Assembly: GCF_000380505.1 (NCBI RefSeq)
Contig: NZ_AQYH01000008.1
Span: 124,001 to 188,000 of the forward strand
Direction: 5' to 3'
From: Kaistia granuli DSM 23481
GTDB lineage: Bacteria; Pseudomonadota; Alphaproteobacteria; Rhizobiales; Kaistiaceae
Length of the DNA stretch: 64,000 bases
A model generated the notes under the pieces. That model made no database searches. It was given only the letters and a program-made list of their open reading frames with translations, and was not told the origin of the DNA. A program made the translations under genes and the position numbers. Positions 16,623 through 24,552 of the stretch are shown here, in pieces. How positions within the stretch are numbered: position 1 is the first letter of the stretch; each line of letters opens with the position of its first letter.

Positions 16623-17852
16623 ATGCGTCTGCCCGATTCTCACGGTCCAGGTTCCGCACCTAGGGCCCCCCTGCCCGCCACGATCACCACGCCGCTGACC
16701 ATCCTGATGGCCGCCGCCTGCGGGGCGATCGTCGCCAATCTCTACTACGCCCAGCCGCTGATCGCGCTGATCGGCCCGGATGTCGGCCTGCCGCCAGCGC
16801 TGGCCAGTTTCATCGTGACGCTGACGCAGATTGGCTATGGCGTCGGCCTGATGCTGATGGTGCCGCTCGGCGACATCATCGAGAACAAGAAGCTGGTGTT
16901 GATCGCCGTCGGCGTCACCGCCTTCGCGTTGCTGCTCGCGGCCTTCGCGCCGAGCGCCCTGCCCTTCCTGGGCGCGGTGCTGTTCATCGGCATCTGCTCC
17001 AGCATCGCGCAGGTGCTGGTGCCGATGGCCGCGCACATGGCGAGCGACGAAACGCGGGGCCGCACCGTCGGCAACGTGATGAGCGGCCTGATGATCGGCA
17101 TCTTGTTCGCGCGACCGCTGGCCGGCGTTCTGGCAGACCAGATCGGCTGGCGCGGCGTGTTCTTCTGCTCGGCCGCCTTCATGCTGGCGCTGGCCCTGCT
17201 GCTGCTGCGCTACCTGCCGCAGCGCCATCCGCATTCCGGCCATACCTATTCTCAGCTGATCGGCTCGCTCTGGTCGATTTTCCGCGATACGCCGGTGCTG
17301 CGGCGGCGCGGTTTCTACCAGTTCGCGCTGTTCGCGGATTTCAGCCTGTTCTGGACGAGCGTACCGCTCGAGCTCGCTGGTGGGCCGTTCCATCTGTCGC
17401 AGACGCAGATCGCGGTCTTCGCGCTTGCCGGCGCCGCCGGCGCCTTGTCGGCGCCGCTGGCCGGACGTCTGGCGGATCGCGGCTTCGGCCGGATCGGCAC
17501 GGGACTGGCGATCGCCGGCGCCTTTGCCGCCTTCGCACTGACCGGGCTCGTCTCCATCGGCTCGATCGCCGCCCTGGTGGTCGCGGCGATCCTGCTCGAT
17601 TTCTGCGTCCAGGCGAACATGGTGTTCGGCCAGCGCTCGCTGTTTATGATGGCCCCGGCGATCCGCAACCGGCTGAGCGGCATCTATGTCGCCATTATCT
17701 TCATGGGCGGAGCGGTCGGTTCGGCAATCGCCAGCCCGCTCTACGAGACCTTCGGCTGGAACGGCATCCTGGCGGCCGGCGTCGCCTTCCCGCTGATCGC
17801 CTTCCTGTTCTACCTGACCGAGCTCTTCGGCAGACAGGCCGAGGCGCGCTAA
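16623..17852 (+). CDS. MFS transporter
   Basis: This 409 aa protein has 12 hydrophobic segments. After helix 1 it has the NLYYAQPLIALI motif found in the YfcJ/arabinose-efflux-like branch of the major facilitator superfamily, and a loop 2-3 motif (VPLGDIIENKKLV). Members are proton-driven exporters or importers of small molecules. It follows the amidohydrolase after 156 bp and may belong to the same unit. The substrate is unknown. Confidence 0.87.
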   Translation: MRLPDSHGPGSAPRAPLPATITTPLTILMAAACGAIVANLYYAQPLIALIGPDVGLPPALASFIVTLTQIGYGVGLMLMVPLGDIIENKKLVLIAVGVTAFALLLAAFAPSALPFLGAVLFIGICSSIAQVLVPMAAHMASDETRGRTVGNVMSGLMIGILFARPLAGVLADQIGWRGVFFCSAAFMLALALLLLRYLPQRHPHSGHTYSQLIGSLWSIFRDTPVLRRRGFYQFALFADFSLFWTSVPLELAGGPFHLSQTQIAVFALAGAAGALSAPLAGRLADRGFGRIGTGLAIAGAFAAFALTGLVSIGSIAALVVAAILLDFCVQANMVFGQRSLFMMAPAIRNRLSGIYVAIIFMGGAVGSAIASPLYETFGWNGILAAGVAFPLIAFLFYLTELFGRQAEAR

Positions 17853-17886
17853 GCGCCCCGGCGAAGCGGAAGGCAACCCGCCGGCG

Positions 17887-18669
17887 TCAGTCCATGCGGA
17901 CGCCGCCGGTGACGTTGATGCCCTGGCCGGTCATGAAGCGGGCGGCTTCGGAGGCGAGGAACACCACCACATCGGCGACATCCTCGGGTTCCTCGATGCG
18001 GCCGAGGGGGGTCAGCGAGATGTACTCGGCTCGCACGGCCTCCGGCGTCATGCCGCGCAGCTCCGCCTCCCAGACGATCTCCCGCTCCTGCATCGACGTC
18101 TTGACGAAGCCGGGGCAGACGCAGTTGACGCGGATCCCCTTCGGGGCCATCTCGCGGGCGAGCGCCTGCGTCCAGCCGAAGACGGCGAACTTCGAGGCCG
18201 AATAGTGCGCCAGCAGCGGCGCGCCGACCTTGGCGGCGAGCGACGCCGTATTGACGATCACCCCCTTGGTCTTTTGCGCCAAAAAGTGCCGGCAGGCGAT
18301 CTGATTCGCGAGGAAGACGCCGCGCGCGTTGACGTCGAAGTTGAAGTCCCACTCTTCGTCGGTGATGTCGACCGCCGGACGCATGGTCGAGACACCGGCA
18401 TTGGCGCAAAGCAGGTCGAAGCCGCCGATGCCGTCGATCGCCTTTTGCATCGCCCGCTCGACGGAATCGCGCTTGGTGACATCGACTTCGACGGCGAAAC
18501 CGCCGTTTTCCAGACCCGCTACCACGGCCTGCGCGGCCATGACGTCGAGATCGGCGATCGCCACCGTCGCCCCGGCCTTGTCGAGTGCCCGCGCGATCGC
18601 CGCGCCGATCCCCTTCGATCCGCCCGTGACAATCGCCTTGCGTCCAGAGAGATCAAAAATACCGGCCAT
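17887..18669 (-). CDS. SDR-family NAD(P)-dependent oxidoreductase
   Basis: This classical short-chain dehydrogenase has 260 aa: TGGSKGIGAAIA (16-27), the NAG motif LLCANAGVS, catalytic Ser in NTASLAAKVG and YSASKFAVFG (Y-x3-K), then VCPGFVKT. An aspartate after beta-2 (IADLD) favours NAD+. It is divergent from a DeoR regulator and near an FGGY kinase, which suggests polyol oxidation followed by phosphorylation. Its promoter shares the 18670-18798 region with the regulator gene. Confidence 0.88.
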   Translation of the reverse strand: MAGIFDLSGRKAIVTGGSKGIGAAIARALDKAGATVAIADLDVMAAQAVVAGLENGGFAVEVDVTKRDSVERAMQKAIDGIGGFDLLCANAGVSTMRPAVDITDEEWDFNFDVNARGVFLANQIACRHFLAQKTKGVIVNTASLAAKVGAPLLAHYSASKFAVFGWTQALAREMAPKGIRVNCVCPGFVKTSMQEREIVWEAELRGMTPEAVRAEYISLTPLGRIEEPEDVADVVVFLASEAARFMTGQGINVTGGVRMD

Positions 18670-18712
18670 CCGTGTGTCCTCGTTGGGTTGCTCACATCAG
18701 CAAATCGCAAAA

Positions 18713-18762
18713 TCGAACACTTTACAACGCCATCCATCAGCTTAATGTTTGCTAATGTTCGA
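18713..18762. promoter_or_regulatory. Inverted TCGAACA / TGTTCGA sites between SDR and DeoR genes
   Basis: TCGAACA lies at 18713-18719 and its inverse TGTTCGA at 18756-18762. A related TGTTTGC copy at 18746-18752 is 10 bp from the latter, so the repeats sit on one face of the helix. Position in a divergent promoter beside a DeoR gene fits autoregulation and control of the SDR gene. Confidence 0.45.
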
Positions 18763-18798
18763 AGTTGATGCCGTTGACGCATCCGGAAGGAACCTGCG

Positions 18799-19680
18799 AT
18801 GTCAGCCGACTCGATGCCAGGCCATGAATTCGGGCAACCCGATGCTGCCCGAACCGATTGGATCGACCGGGACTTCGCCCGCATGCCGGCCGGCGCTCGG
18901 CAGGCGCTGATCCTCGACGTCATCGCCACCAATGGCTTCCTCTCGGTTTCCAAGTTCGCCGGCGATCTCGGCGTCTCGGAAATGACCATCCGGCGCGATC
19001 TCGTCGTGCTGGCGGAACGGGGCCTGCTCGCCAGAACCCATGGCGGCGCTGTGTCATCGGCGGTCAATCCGCGCGAAATCTTCGACGCGGAAGAGCCGGC
19101 CTTCAAGAGCCGCCGCCACCGCAACGCCCGCGAGAAATCGGCTATCGCCACCGCCGCCGCCGCCCTGATCGGCCCCGGCGAGACGATCGGCATCGACGTA
19201 GGCACCTCGACCCTGACGCTGGCCGAAGCGGTGGTCGGGCGCGCGGATCTCCGCGTCTTCACCAACAGTCTCCGCGCCGCCATGATGCTCTCCGCCTCGA
19301 AAAGCCCGGTCTATGTGCTGGGCGGCGAAGTGCGCAATCCCGAACAATCGGTCGTGGGCTCCCGCGCCGTCGGCGAATTGCAGAACTACAACATCGATCG
19401 GGTGTTCATCGGCGTTTCGGGTCTGATCGAGGCCGGCTTCTTCGACTACTCGGTCGAGGACACCGAAGTGAAGCGCGCCTTCATCGCCCGCGCCGACCGG
19501 GTCGTCATCCTGTGCGATTCCTCGAAGTTCGATCACCGCTCGCTCGCGCGGGTCTGCGAGCTTTCCGGTGCCGACATTCTGGTTACCGACGCCCCGCCTC
19601 CGCCGCATCTCGCCAGAGCGCTCGACGCCGCCGGGATCGAAGTCGTCGTGGCCGGCAGAGAGCATCATCAGATCGAGTGA
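18799..19680 (+). CDS. DeoR/GlpR-family transcriptional regulator
   Basis: This 293 aa regulator has a DeoR-type HTH after a 30-residue extension (RQALILDVIATNGFLSVSKF, then LGVSEMTIRRDL and RTHGGAV). The DeoR sensor domain follows, with GIDVGTSTLTLAEA, VFTNSLRAA, and the GVSGLIEAGFFDYS and CDSSKFD motifs that bind a phosphorylated sugar. It probably represses the divergent SDR, the downstream FGGY kinase and perhaps the ABC importer until a sugar-phosphate appears. The kinase gene starts 58 bp downstream. Confidence 0.88.
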   Translation: MSADSMPGHEFGQPDAARTDWIDRDFARMPAGARQALILDVIATNGFLSVSKFAGDLGVSEMTIRRDLVVLAERGLLARTHGGAVSSAVNPREIFDAEEPAFKSRRHRNAREKSAIATAAAALIGPGETIGIDVGTSTLTLAEAVVGRADLRVFTNSLRAAMMLSASKSPVYVLGGEVRNPEQSVVGSRAVGELQNYNIDRVFIGVSGLIEAGFFDYSVEDTEVKRAFIARADRVVILCDSSKFDHRSLARVCELSGADILVTDAPPPPHLARALDAAGIEVVVAGREHHQIE

Positions 19681-19738
19681 GGCTGGCCGCAGCCCCTCCC
19701 GCCCGCCCAAACAATCTCCAACAACTGGATCACCCCGG

Positions 19739-21238
19739 ATGCCCGCTCGGAAGACGACCGTCATCGGTCTCGATATCGGCACCACTTCGACCATCGCCAT
19801 CGCCGTCCGCGTGCCGGACGAGATCTCGCACATGGCCTCGCGACCGGTGAGGCTTTCGTCACCGCGTCCCGGCTGGGCCGAGGAAGATCCGGCCGAATGG
19901 TGGGAAAACACCCGCGCGGTGTTGCGCGAGACGATCGCCGCTCTGCCGGACGGACCGGATTCGCTCGCCGGTATCTGTGTCACCGGCATGCTGCCGGCCG
20001 TGGTCCTGCTTGATGCCGACGGCTCGGTGCTGCGCCCGAGCATCCAGCAGAGCGACGGCCGTTGCGGCGCCGAAGTGGAGGAACTGAGGCGCGAAATCGA
20101 CGAGGCGGCCTTCCTGAAGCGCACCGGCAACGGCGTCAACCAGCAGCTCGTCGCCGCCAAGCTGCGCTGGATCGCCAAGCACGAGCCGGACGTCTTCGCC
20201 CGCATCGCCACCGTGTTCGGCTCCTATGATTATGTGAACTGGCGGCTCACCGGCCGTCGCGCCGTCGAGCAGAACTGGGCGCTCGAGGCCGGCTTTACCG
20301 ACGTCGCGACCGACCGCATCGCCGACGATCTGGTGGCGCTCGCCGGCATCCCGCGTGACGCCGTGCCGGACCGGACCGTGACGCACGAGGAAATGGGCCG
20401 CGTCTCCGCTGAGGCGGCGGCCGCCACGGGCCTGCCCGAAGGTCTGCCGGTATTCGGCGGCGCGGCCGATCACATCGCGTCGGCGCTTGCCGCCGGCATC
20501 GCCTCGCCGGGCGATATCCTGCTGAAATTCGGCGGCGCCGGCGACATCGTCGTCGCGGCCGACAAGGCGAAGCCGGATGCTCGGCTCTATCTCGACTATC
20601 ACCTGGTGCCCGGCCTCTACGCGCCGAATGGCTGCATGGCGGCCTCCGGTTCGGCGTTGAACTGGCTCGCCGGACTGATCGGCGAGACGGATGGCGCCGA
20701 GCGACCGCATGTCCAGCTCGATCAGCTGGCAGCGGCCGTCGCGGCTGGTAGCGACGGCGTGCTCTGCCTGCCCTATTTCCTCGGCGAGAAGACTCCGATC
20801 CACGATCCGCTGGCGCGCGGAACCTTCATCGGCCTCAGCCTCGGCCACGGCAAGGGCCATGTCTGGCGCGCGCTGCTCGAGGGCATCGCCTATGGCTTCC
20901 GCCATCATGTCGACGTGCTGGCGGATATGGGTCATGCGCCCCGCCGCTTCTTCGCCTCCGACGGCGGCACCAAGAGCCGGGTCTGGATGCAGATCATGGC
21001 GGATGTCGTCGGCGCGCCGGTGCAGCTCCTCGACAATCCCTATGGTTCCTCGGTTGGAGCGGCCTGGGTCGCGGCGATGGGCACCGGCCTCGCCAGCGAC
21101 TGGAACGGCATCTCCAGCCTGGCAACGCGCGGCGCCCTCATCGAGCCGAACCCCGCCAACCGGACGGTCTACGATCGCGGCTATGCGCGCTACCAGGCCT
21201 CCTACGAAGCCTTGAAGCCCGTCTTCGCCATGCCGTAG
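19739..21238 (+). CDS. FGGY-family carbohydrate kinase (xylulokinase-like)
   Basis: This 499 aa protein has an FGGY N-terminal domain (GLDIGTTSTIAIAV) and C-terminal domain (ASDGGTKSRVWMQIMADVVG and GSSVGAAWVAAMG). FGGY enzymes phosphorylate pentuloses, polyols or glycerol with ATP. With an adjacent SDR and DeoR regulator, the likely route is polyol or sugar to ketose (SDR), then ketose phosphate (this enzyme). The true start is ATG 19739; the frame is open upstream, inside the regulator gene. It is not a clear glycerol kinase. Confidence 0.85.
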   Translation: MPARKTTVIGLDIGTTSTIAIAVRVPDEISHMASRPVRLSSPRPGWAEEDPAEWWENTRAVLRETIAALPDGPDSLAGICVTGMLPAVVLLDADGSVLRPSIQQSDGRCGAEVEELRREIDEAAFLKRTGNGVNQQLVAAKLRWIAKHEPDVFARIATVFGSYDYVNWRLTGRRAVEQNWALEAGFTDVATDRIADDLVALAGIPRDAVPDRTVTHEEMGRVSAEAAAATGLPEGLPVFGGAADHIASALAAGIASPGDILLKFGGAGDIVVAADKAKPDARLYLDYHLVPGLYAPNGCMAASGSALNWLAGLIGETDGAERPHVQLDQLAAAVAAGSDGVLCLPYFLGEKTPIHDPLARGTFIGLSLGHGKGHVWRALLEGIAYGFRHHVDVLADMGHAPRRFFASDGGTKSRVWMQIMADVVGAPVQLLDNPYGSSVGAAWVAAMGTGLASDWNGISSLATRGALIEPNPANRTVYDRGYARYQASYEALKPVFAMP

Positions 21239-21252
21239 CAGGTGCACAAGAA

Positions 21253-21280
21253 GCCCCCGCGAAGCGATGCTGGCGGGGGC
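21253..21280 (+). terminator. Hairpin after FGGY kinase gene
   Basis: Arms GCCCCCGC (21253-21260) and GCGGGGGC (21273-21280) are separated by 12 bases, starting 14 bp after the kinase stop. There is no T-run, so termination may be partial or Rho-assisted. Confidence 0.5.
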
Positions 21281-21321
21281 GAGATGGAGCGCGGGAAAGC
21301 GCTCGGGAGGTTCACAGGGAG

Positions 21322-21546
21322 CTAGTGGACCTTCTTTGCTTTGGCCTTGGCCAATTGCGACGGAGACAATTGCGACGGCCTGACCTCGGCGCCGGTAATG
21401 CCCGAGCCGGGCTGCACCATGCCGGGCGGGTCACTCGTCGGGAATGTTTCCTTCAGTTCCTTGTCGAGGCGGGTATTCTGCTCTTTGCGGGCATGGCGCG
21501 CGGCATGACCGGGCACCATCGACTTCAGCAGTTCCTTGACAGCCAT
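21322..21546 (-). CDS. Small basic conserved hypothetical protein, 74 aa
   Basis: This 74 aa protein is lysine/arginine rich. It has KEQNTRLDKELKETFPTSDPP in the middle (21 residues, paraphrased: the LDKELKETFP-SDPP motif is recurrent in short alphaproteobacterial proteins) and a C-terminal lysine tail (AKAKAKKVH). AAGGAGG lies 5-6 bp before the ATG, so I place the start at 21546 although the frame is open further. It is divergent from the doxX gene. Function unknown. Confidence 0.65.
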   Translation of the reverse strand: MAVKELLKSMVPGHAARHARKEQNTRLDKELKETFPTSDPPGMVQPGSGITGAEVRPSQLSPSQLAKAKAKKVH

Positions 21547-21689
21547 CGAACGTCCTCCTTGCCACATAAGCGCTTCGAATAAACAAGGCGCGGCGGCTGT
21601 TTTCGTTCCAAACCAGGACCGGAAATCGCACTTTCCCGAGAATCCGGCCCTGTCCCTTGCGCGTTTCCAGGCGATGATGGAGGTGGGAA

Positions 21690-22127
21690 ATGAACGAGAA
21701 CCTGAGCCGCATGCCGGTTTTACGGAACTGGCAGCCCGAGATACTCGCGCTGCTGCGCATCGCAACGGCGCTGGTCTATCTGCAATTCGGCACCGCCAAG
21801 CTGCTAGGCTTTCCGTTCTCGGACACCCTTTCCAACCTGCCGCCCTTCTCCCTCTTCTGGATTGCCGGCATTTTCGAGATCATCGGAGCGCCGCTGCTCC
21901 TGATCGGTCTATTCACCGGCCCGGTCGCCTTCGTGTTGTCGGGCGAAATGGCGATTGCCTATTTCTTCATCCACCTGCCCGAGGACTTCTTCCCGCTCCG
22001 CAACGGGGGGATCGAGGCGATCTTGTTCTGCTTCATCTTCTTCTACCTCGCCGCCGCCGGCCCCGGCGCCTGGAGTGTCGACATGTGGCTGGCCCGACGC
22101 CGCCGCTTCAAGCCCGGTCCCGTCTGA
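21690..22127 (+). CDS. DoxX-family membrane protein
   Basis: This 145 aa membrane protein has four hydrophobic helices. The DoxX pattern is visible: ALLRIATALVYLQFGTAKL near residue 20-40, then GIFEIIGAPLLLIGLFT, a third helix and a last one (CFIFFYLAAAGPGAWSVD). DoxX proteins are small inner-membrane proteins linked to oxidative stress and quinone metabolism, but the role is not settled. The ribosome site GGAGG is clear. It is convergent with the copper chaperone gene. Confidence 0.85.
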   Translation: MNENLSRMPVLRNWQPEILALLRIATALVYLQFGTAKLLGFPFSDTLSNLPPFSLFWIAGIFEIIGAPLLLIGLFTGPVAFVLSGEMAIAYFFIHLPEDFFPLRNGGIEAILFCFIFFYLAAAGPGAWSVDMWLARRRRFKPGPV

Positions 22128-22138
22128 GCCCATGGAAA

Positions 22139-22168
22139 GGGCCCCGAAAGCGGTCACCATCGGGGCCC
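22139..22168. terminator. Bidirectional terminator hairpin between doxX and copper chaperone genes
   Basis: Arms GGGCCCCGA (22139-22147) and TCGGGGCCC (22160-22168) are perfect over 9 bp with a 12-base loop, between two convergent stops. On the minus strand it is followed by TTTCC, which gives a weak U-tract. Confidence 0.6.
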
Positions 22169-22199
22169 CTGCAAGGTTCCGGTGCCGAGAAGCCGGCGA

Positions 22200-22397
22200 C
22201 TAGACTGCCACGCTCGGATAGCCGGCTTCGTCCAACGCGGCGACGATCGCAGCGGCGTCAACGGCGCTTTCCACACGGACGGTCTTGGTTGGGAGATCCG
22301 TGCCGACGCGCGCGGCGGGATCGACGCCCTTGACGGCCTTCTCGATCGTCGCGGCGCAATGGCCGCAGGACATGTCTTTCACGGTGAGGGTCAGCAT
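22200..22397 (-). CDS. copZ: Heavy-metal-associated (CopZ-like) copper chaperone
   Basis: This 65 aa protein is a single HMA domain with the metal motif M-S-C-G-H-C (C11 and C14) and the beta-alpha-beta-beta-alpha-beta pattern ending in DEAGYPSVAV. Such proteins carry Cu(I) in the cytoplasm, usually to a CopA ATPase, which is not in this window. The gene is divergent from cueR and has a MerR-type promoter (22427-22457), so it should be copper induced. Confidence 0.88.
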   Translation of the reverse strand: MLTLTVKDMSCGHCAATIEKAVKGVDPAARVGTDLPTKTVRVESAVDAAAIVAALDEAGYPSVAV

Positions 22398-22426
22398 TCA
22401 GGGCCTCCATTCGCTTCGGTGTCGGG

Positions 22427-22457
22427 AATATGGAGGTTCCCATCATGGCAAGGTCAA
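22427..22457 (-). promoter_or_regulatory. CueR-type promoter of the copper chaperone gene
   Basis: On the minus strand TTGACC (22457-22452) and CATATT (22432-22427) are separated by 19 bp, the over-long spacer of MerR-activated promoters. The spacer holds an imperfect dyad (ACCTTGC and GGAACCT). CueR bound to Cu(I) would untwist it to allow transcription. Confidence 0.7.
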
Positions 22458-22473
22458 GGACCGAAAACACTCC

Positions 22474-22504
22474 TTGACCTTCCAATAATGGGAAGGTCCA
22501 TCTA
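22474..22504 (+). promoter_or_regulatory. CueR-type promoter directed toward cueR
   Basis: TTGACC (22474-22479) and CATCTA (22499-22504) are 19 bp apart. The spacer contains the perfect dyad ACCTTCC-N7-GGAAGGT (22477-22497), the same layout as the E. coli copA site. It faces the cueR gene, implying autoactivation by copper. Confidence 0.72.
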
Positions 22505-22605
22505 TATGGACATCTCAAAAGACAAGGGGCTCTCGCAATGACCAACATGGGTCGTCGGCGCGGTCTCGGAAGCAATACCGCCCGGTCGAATGAAGGAGTT
22601 CCGCG

Positions 22606-23067
22606 ATGAATATCGGTGAGGCATCCAAGGCTTCCGGCGTCTCCGCCAAGATGATCCGCTACTACGAGCAGATCGGCCTGATCCGCGCCGTCGGACGCAC
22701 CGAATCCGGCTACCGGATCTACTCGACGACGGATGTCGAGACGCTGCGCTTCATCCGCCGCGCCCGCGACCTCGGTTTCTCGGTCGAAGAAATGGGCACG
22801 CTGCTGGCGCTCTGGCAGGACAAGCAACGCGAGAGCGGCGACGTCAAGCGGGTGGCGATGCAGCACGTCGTGGCAATCGAGAAGCGCATCCATGAACTGG
22901 AAGGCATGGCGCGGACGCTGCGCCATCTCGCCGGCCACTGCCATGGCGACGACCGGCCCGACTGCCCCATCCTCGACGATCTCGCCGCGATCGCCGCGGT
23001 GGAGAAGCCAGCCGCGCGCCGGCCGGCGCTGAAGGGACGGCATCGGGGCGATATCGCTCCAGCCTGA
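22606..23067 (+). CDS. cueR: Cu(I)-responsive MerR-family regulator
   Basis: This 153 aa regulator has a MerR winged helix (MNIGEASKASGVSAKMIRYYEQ region, then GYRIYS), a long dimer helix, and the copper loop C112-x7-C120 (CHGDDRPDC), the same positions as in E. coli CueR. It activates copper-detoxification genes on Cu(I) binding. The ATG has AAGGAG 7 bp upstream. A chain of two tiny ORFs precedes it, the last (22538-22609) overlapping its ATG. The C-terminal 20 residues are a basic extension. Confidence 0.93.
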   Translation: MNIGEASKASGVSAKMIRYYEQIGLIRAVGRTESGYRIYSTTDVETLRFIRRARDLGFSVEEMGTLLALWQDKQRESGDVKRVAMQHVVAIEKRIHELEGMARTLRHLAGHCHGDDRPDCPILDDLAAIAAVEKPAARRPALKGRHRGDIAPA

Positions 23068-23082
23068 AGCCATCTCCTGAGA

Positions 23083-23118
23083 CACCCTGCGCCGGTCCCG
23101 CCGAACCAGTGCAGGGTG
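23083..23118 (+). terminator. Weak hairpin after cueR
   Basis: Arms CACCCTGC (23083-23090) and GCAGGGTG (23111-23118) are perfect, but the loop is 20 bases and no T-run follows. It may end the cueR transcript or serve the convergent PAP2 gene. Confidence 0.35.
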
Positions 23119-23167
23119 GTCTTCCCGGCGATCGTTCGATGCTTGGTCGCGAGGTGGCGACGAAAGC

Positions 23168-23773
23168 TCAGCGACAGATGCCGAACATGGCGTTGATCTG
23201 CTGTGCCACCCGCTCGATCACGGTCTCAGCGCCGAGTTCGACGCCCTGCAGCAGAAGCACGATGAAAAGCGGCCCGATCAGCAGCCATATCCATTGCAGT
23301 CGCACTGGCCGGACGAAGAGCACCGGCCGGGTAGCGAGGATCATCGGCGCGATCATGCCGATGGCCCCGCCGAGGATCGTCTCCGGGACCGTGTGGGCGC
23401 CGAGTACGACCCGAGTCACGGCGATGGCCAGCGCCAGCAGAAAGCCGGAGAGAATGGCCACGATCCGCAGCGGCACATTCTGTGTCAGCCGGGCGATCAG
23501 CACTCCCATCCCCGCATAGACGGCCATCGACGCGCCCGCATGTCCACTCGGGCTGCGCAGGCCCGGCACCGGCAGATACGAACCGCAGGGGATGAAGGCA
23601 ATCTTCGTCAGCAGAACCAGTCCAAGCACCAGCGCGACGGAAAATGCCCACCAGAATGCCGCGCGGCGCTGTCCCGAGACCAGCAGGATCAGCGCCACCA
23701 GGACGAGGATAGGCAGGATGACGGCCTGCCCCCCGAGATTGGTGACCAGCAAGGTTAGGGGGCGAAGCGACAT
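23168..23773 (-). CDS. PAP2-family phosphatase, inner membrane
   Basis: The protein is about 201 aa and starts MSLRPLTLLVT, with five or six membrane helices. The phosphatase motifs are LRSPSGHAGASMAVYAG (C2, SGH) and a C3-type TRVVLGAHTVPETILGG (R and H). Relatives dephosphorylate undecaprenyl pyrophosphate, phosphatidic acid or lipid A. ATG 23773 begins the hydrophobic part; upstream codons in frame look non-coding. It is convergent with cueR and divergent from rfbC. Confidence 0.8.
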   Translation of the reverse strand: MSLRPLTLLVTNLGGQAVILPILVLVALILLVSGQRRAAFWWAFSVALVLGLVLLTKIAFIPCGSYLPVPGLRSPSGHAGASMAVYAGMGVLIARLTQNVPLRIVAILSGFLLALAIAVTRVVLGAHTVPETILGGAIGMIAPMILATRPVLFVRPVRLQWIWLLIGPLFIVLLLQGVELGAETVIERVAQQINAMFGICR

Positions 23774-23979
23774 ACAGGGTTCCGGGTCGGGACAAAGAGG
23801 ACGCCGCCCCCGCTGGTGCCGCGCCGCAGGGAGCAGGCGATTCGCCCACCAATCCCTGCTTCGGCGCCAGCATGAAGGCGGACAAACGCCCTGTCCATGC
23901 GGCGACGGGCCGGTTGCTTGCATCCGCCCGGGCATCAAGGCGAAGCTGCCGGGCGCCCGAACCGGAGAGCCACCCGAGC

Positions 23980-24531
23980 ATGACCGAAATCGAACGCTTC
24001 GCCATCGCCGGCCCCGTGCTCATCCGCCCTCGCGTGTTCGAGGACGCACGGGGCTATTTCTTCGAGGCCTTCCGACAGGATCACTTCGAACGGGACGTGG
24101 CGTCCGGTGTTCGCTTCGTGCAGGATAACCAGTCGCTGTCGCGGCTGGCAGGCACCGTTCGAGGCCTGCATTTCCAGGTGGAACCGCGCGCTCAGGCCAA
24201 GCTCGTGCGCGTTCTGGCCGGGTCGATCCTCGACGTCGCCGTCGACATCCGTCCCCGGTCGCCAACCTTTGGCGAGCACGTGGCGGTGACGCTTTCGGCT
24301 CGGGACAAGGCCCAGCTCTACGTACCGGCCGGCTTCGCGCATGGCTTCTGCACGCTCGAGCCGGACACGGAGATCCACTACAAGACGACCGACTTCTACA
24401 GCCCGGAGCAGGATCGCGGCCTCGCCTGGGACGATCCCGCGCTCGGCATCGCCTGGCCGGTCAGCGCGGAGGCCGCGACGCTGTCGGACCGGGACAGGAC
24501 CCATCCCCGGCTGTCGGAACTGAAGCGCTGA
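23980..24531 (+). CDS. rfbC: dTDP-4-dehydrorhamnose 3,5-epimerase
   Basis: This 183 aa RmlC has DARGYFFEAFRQDHF, the QDNQSLSRLAGTVRGLHFQ motif (catalytic His in GLHFQ), VDIRPRSPTFG, and the YVPAGFAHGFCTLE segment. It carries out the third step of dTDP-L-rhamnose synthesis in the cytoplasm. The start ATG 23980 gives the family N-terminus MTEIERF; the frame extends upstream. It converges on the rfbBDA operon, the two stops 21 bp apart. Confidence 0.93.
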   Translation: MTEIERFAIAGPVLIRPRVFEDARGYFFEAFRQDHFERDVASGVRFVQDNQSLSRLAGTVRGLHFQVEPRAQAKLVRVLAGSILDVAVDIRPRSPTFGEHVAVTLSARDKAQLYVPAGFAHGFCTLEPDTEIHYKTTDFYSPEQDRGLAWDDPALGIAWPVSAEAATLSDRDRTHPRLSELKR

Positions 24532-24552
24532 GAGAGACTCCGCTCGACGAGT

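Noticed and set aside
16533-17876. 447-codon ORF antisense to the MFS gene
   Set aside because: It is rich in Gln, Asp, His and Arg, as expected from reading a membrane-protein gene backwards; no hydrophobic or domain pattern.
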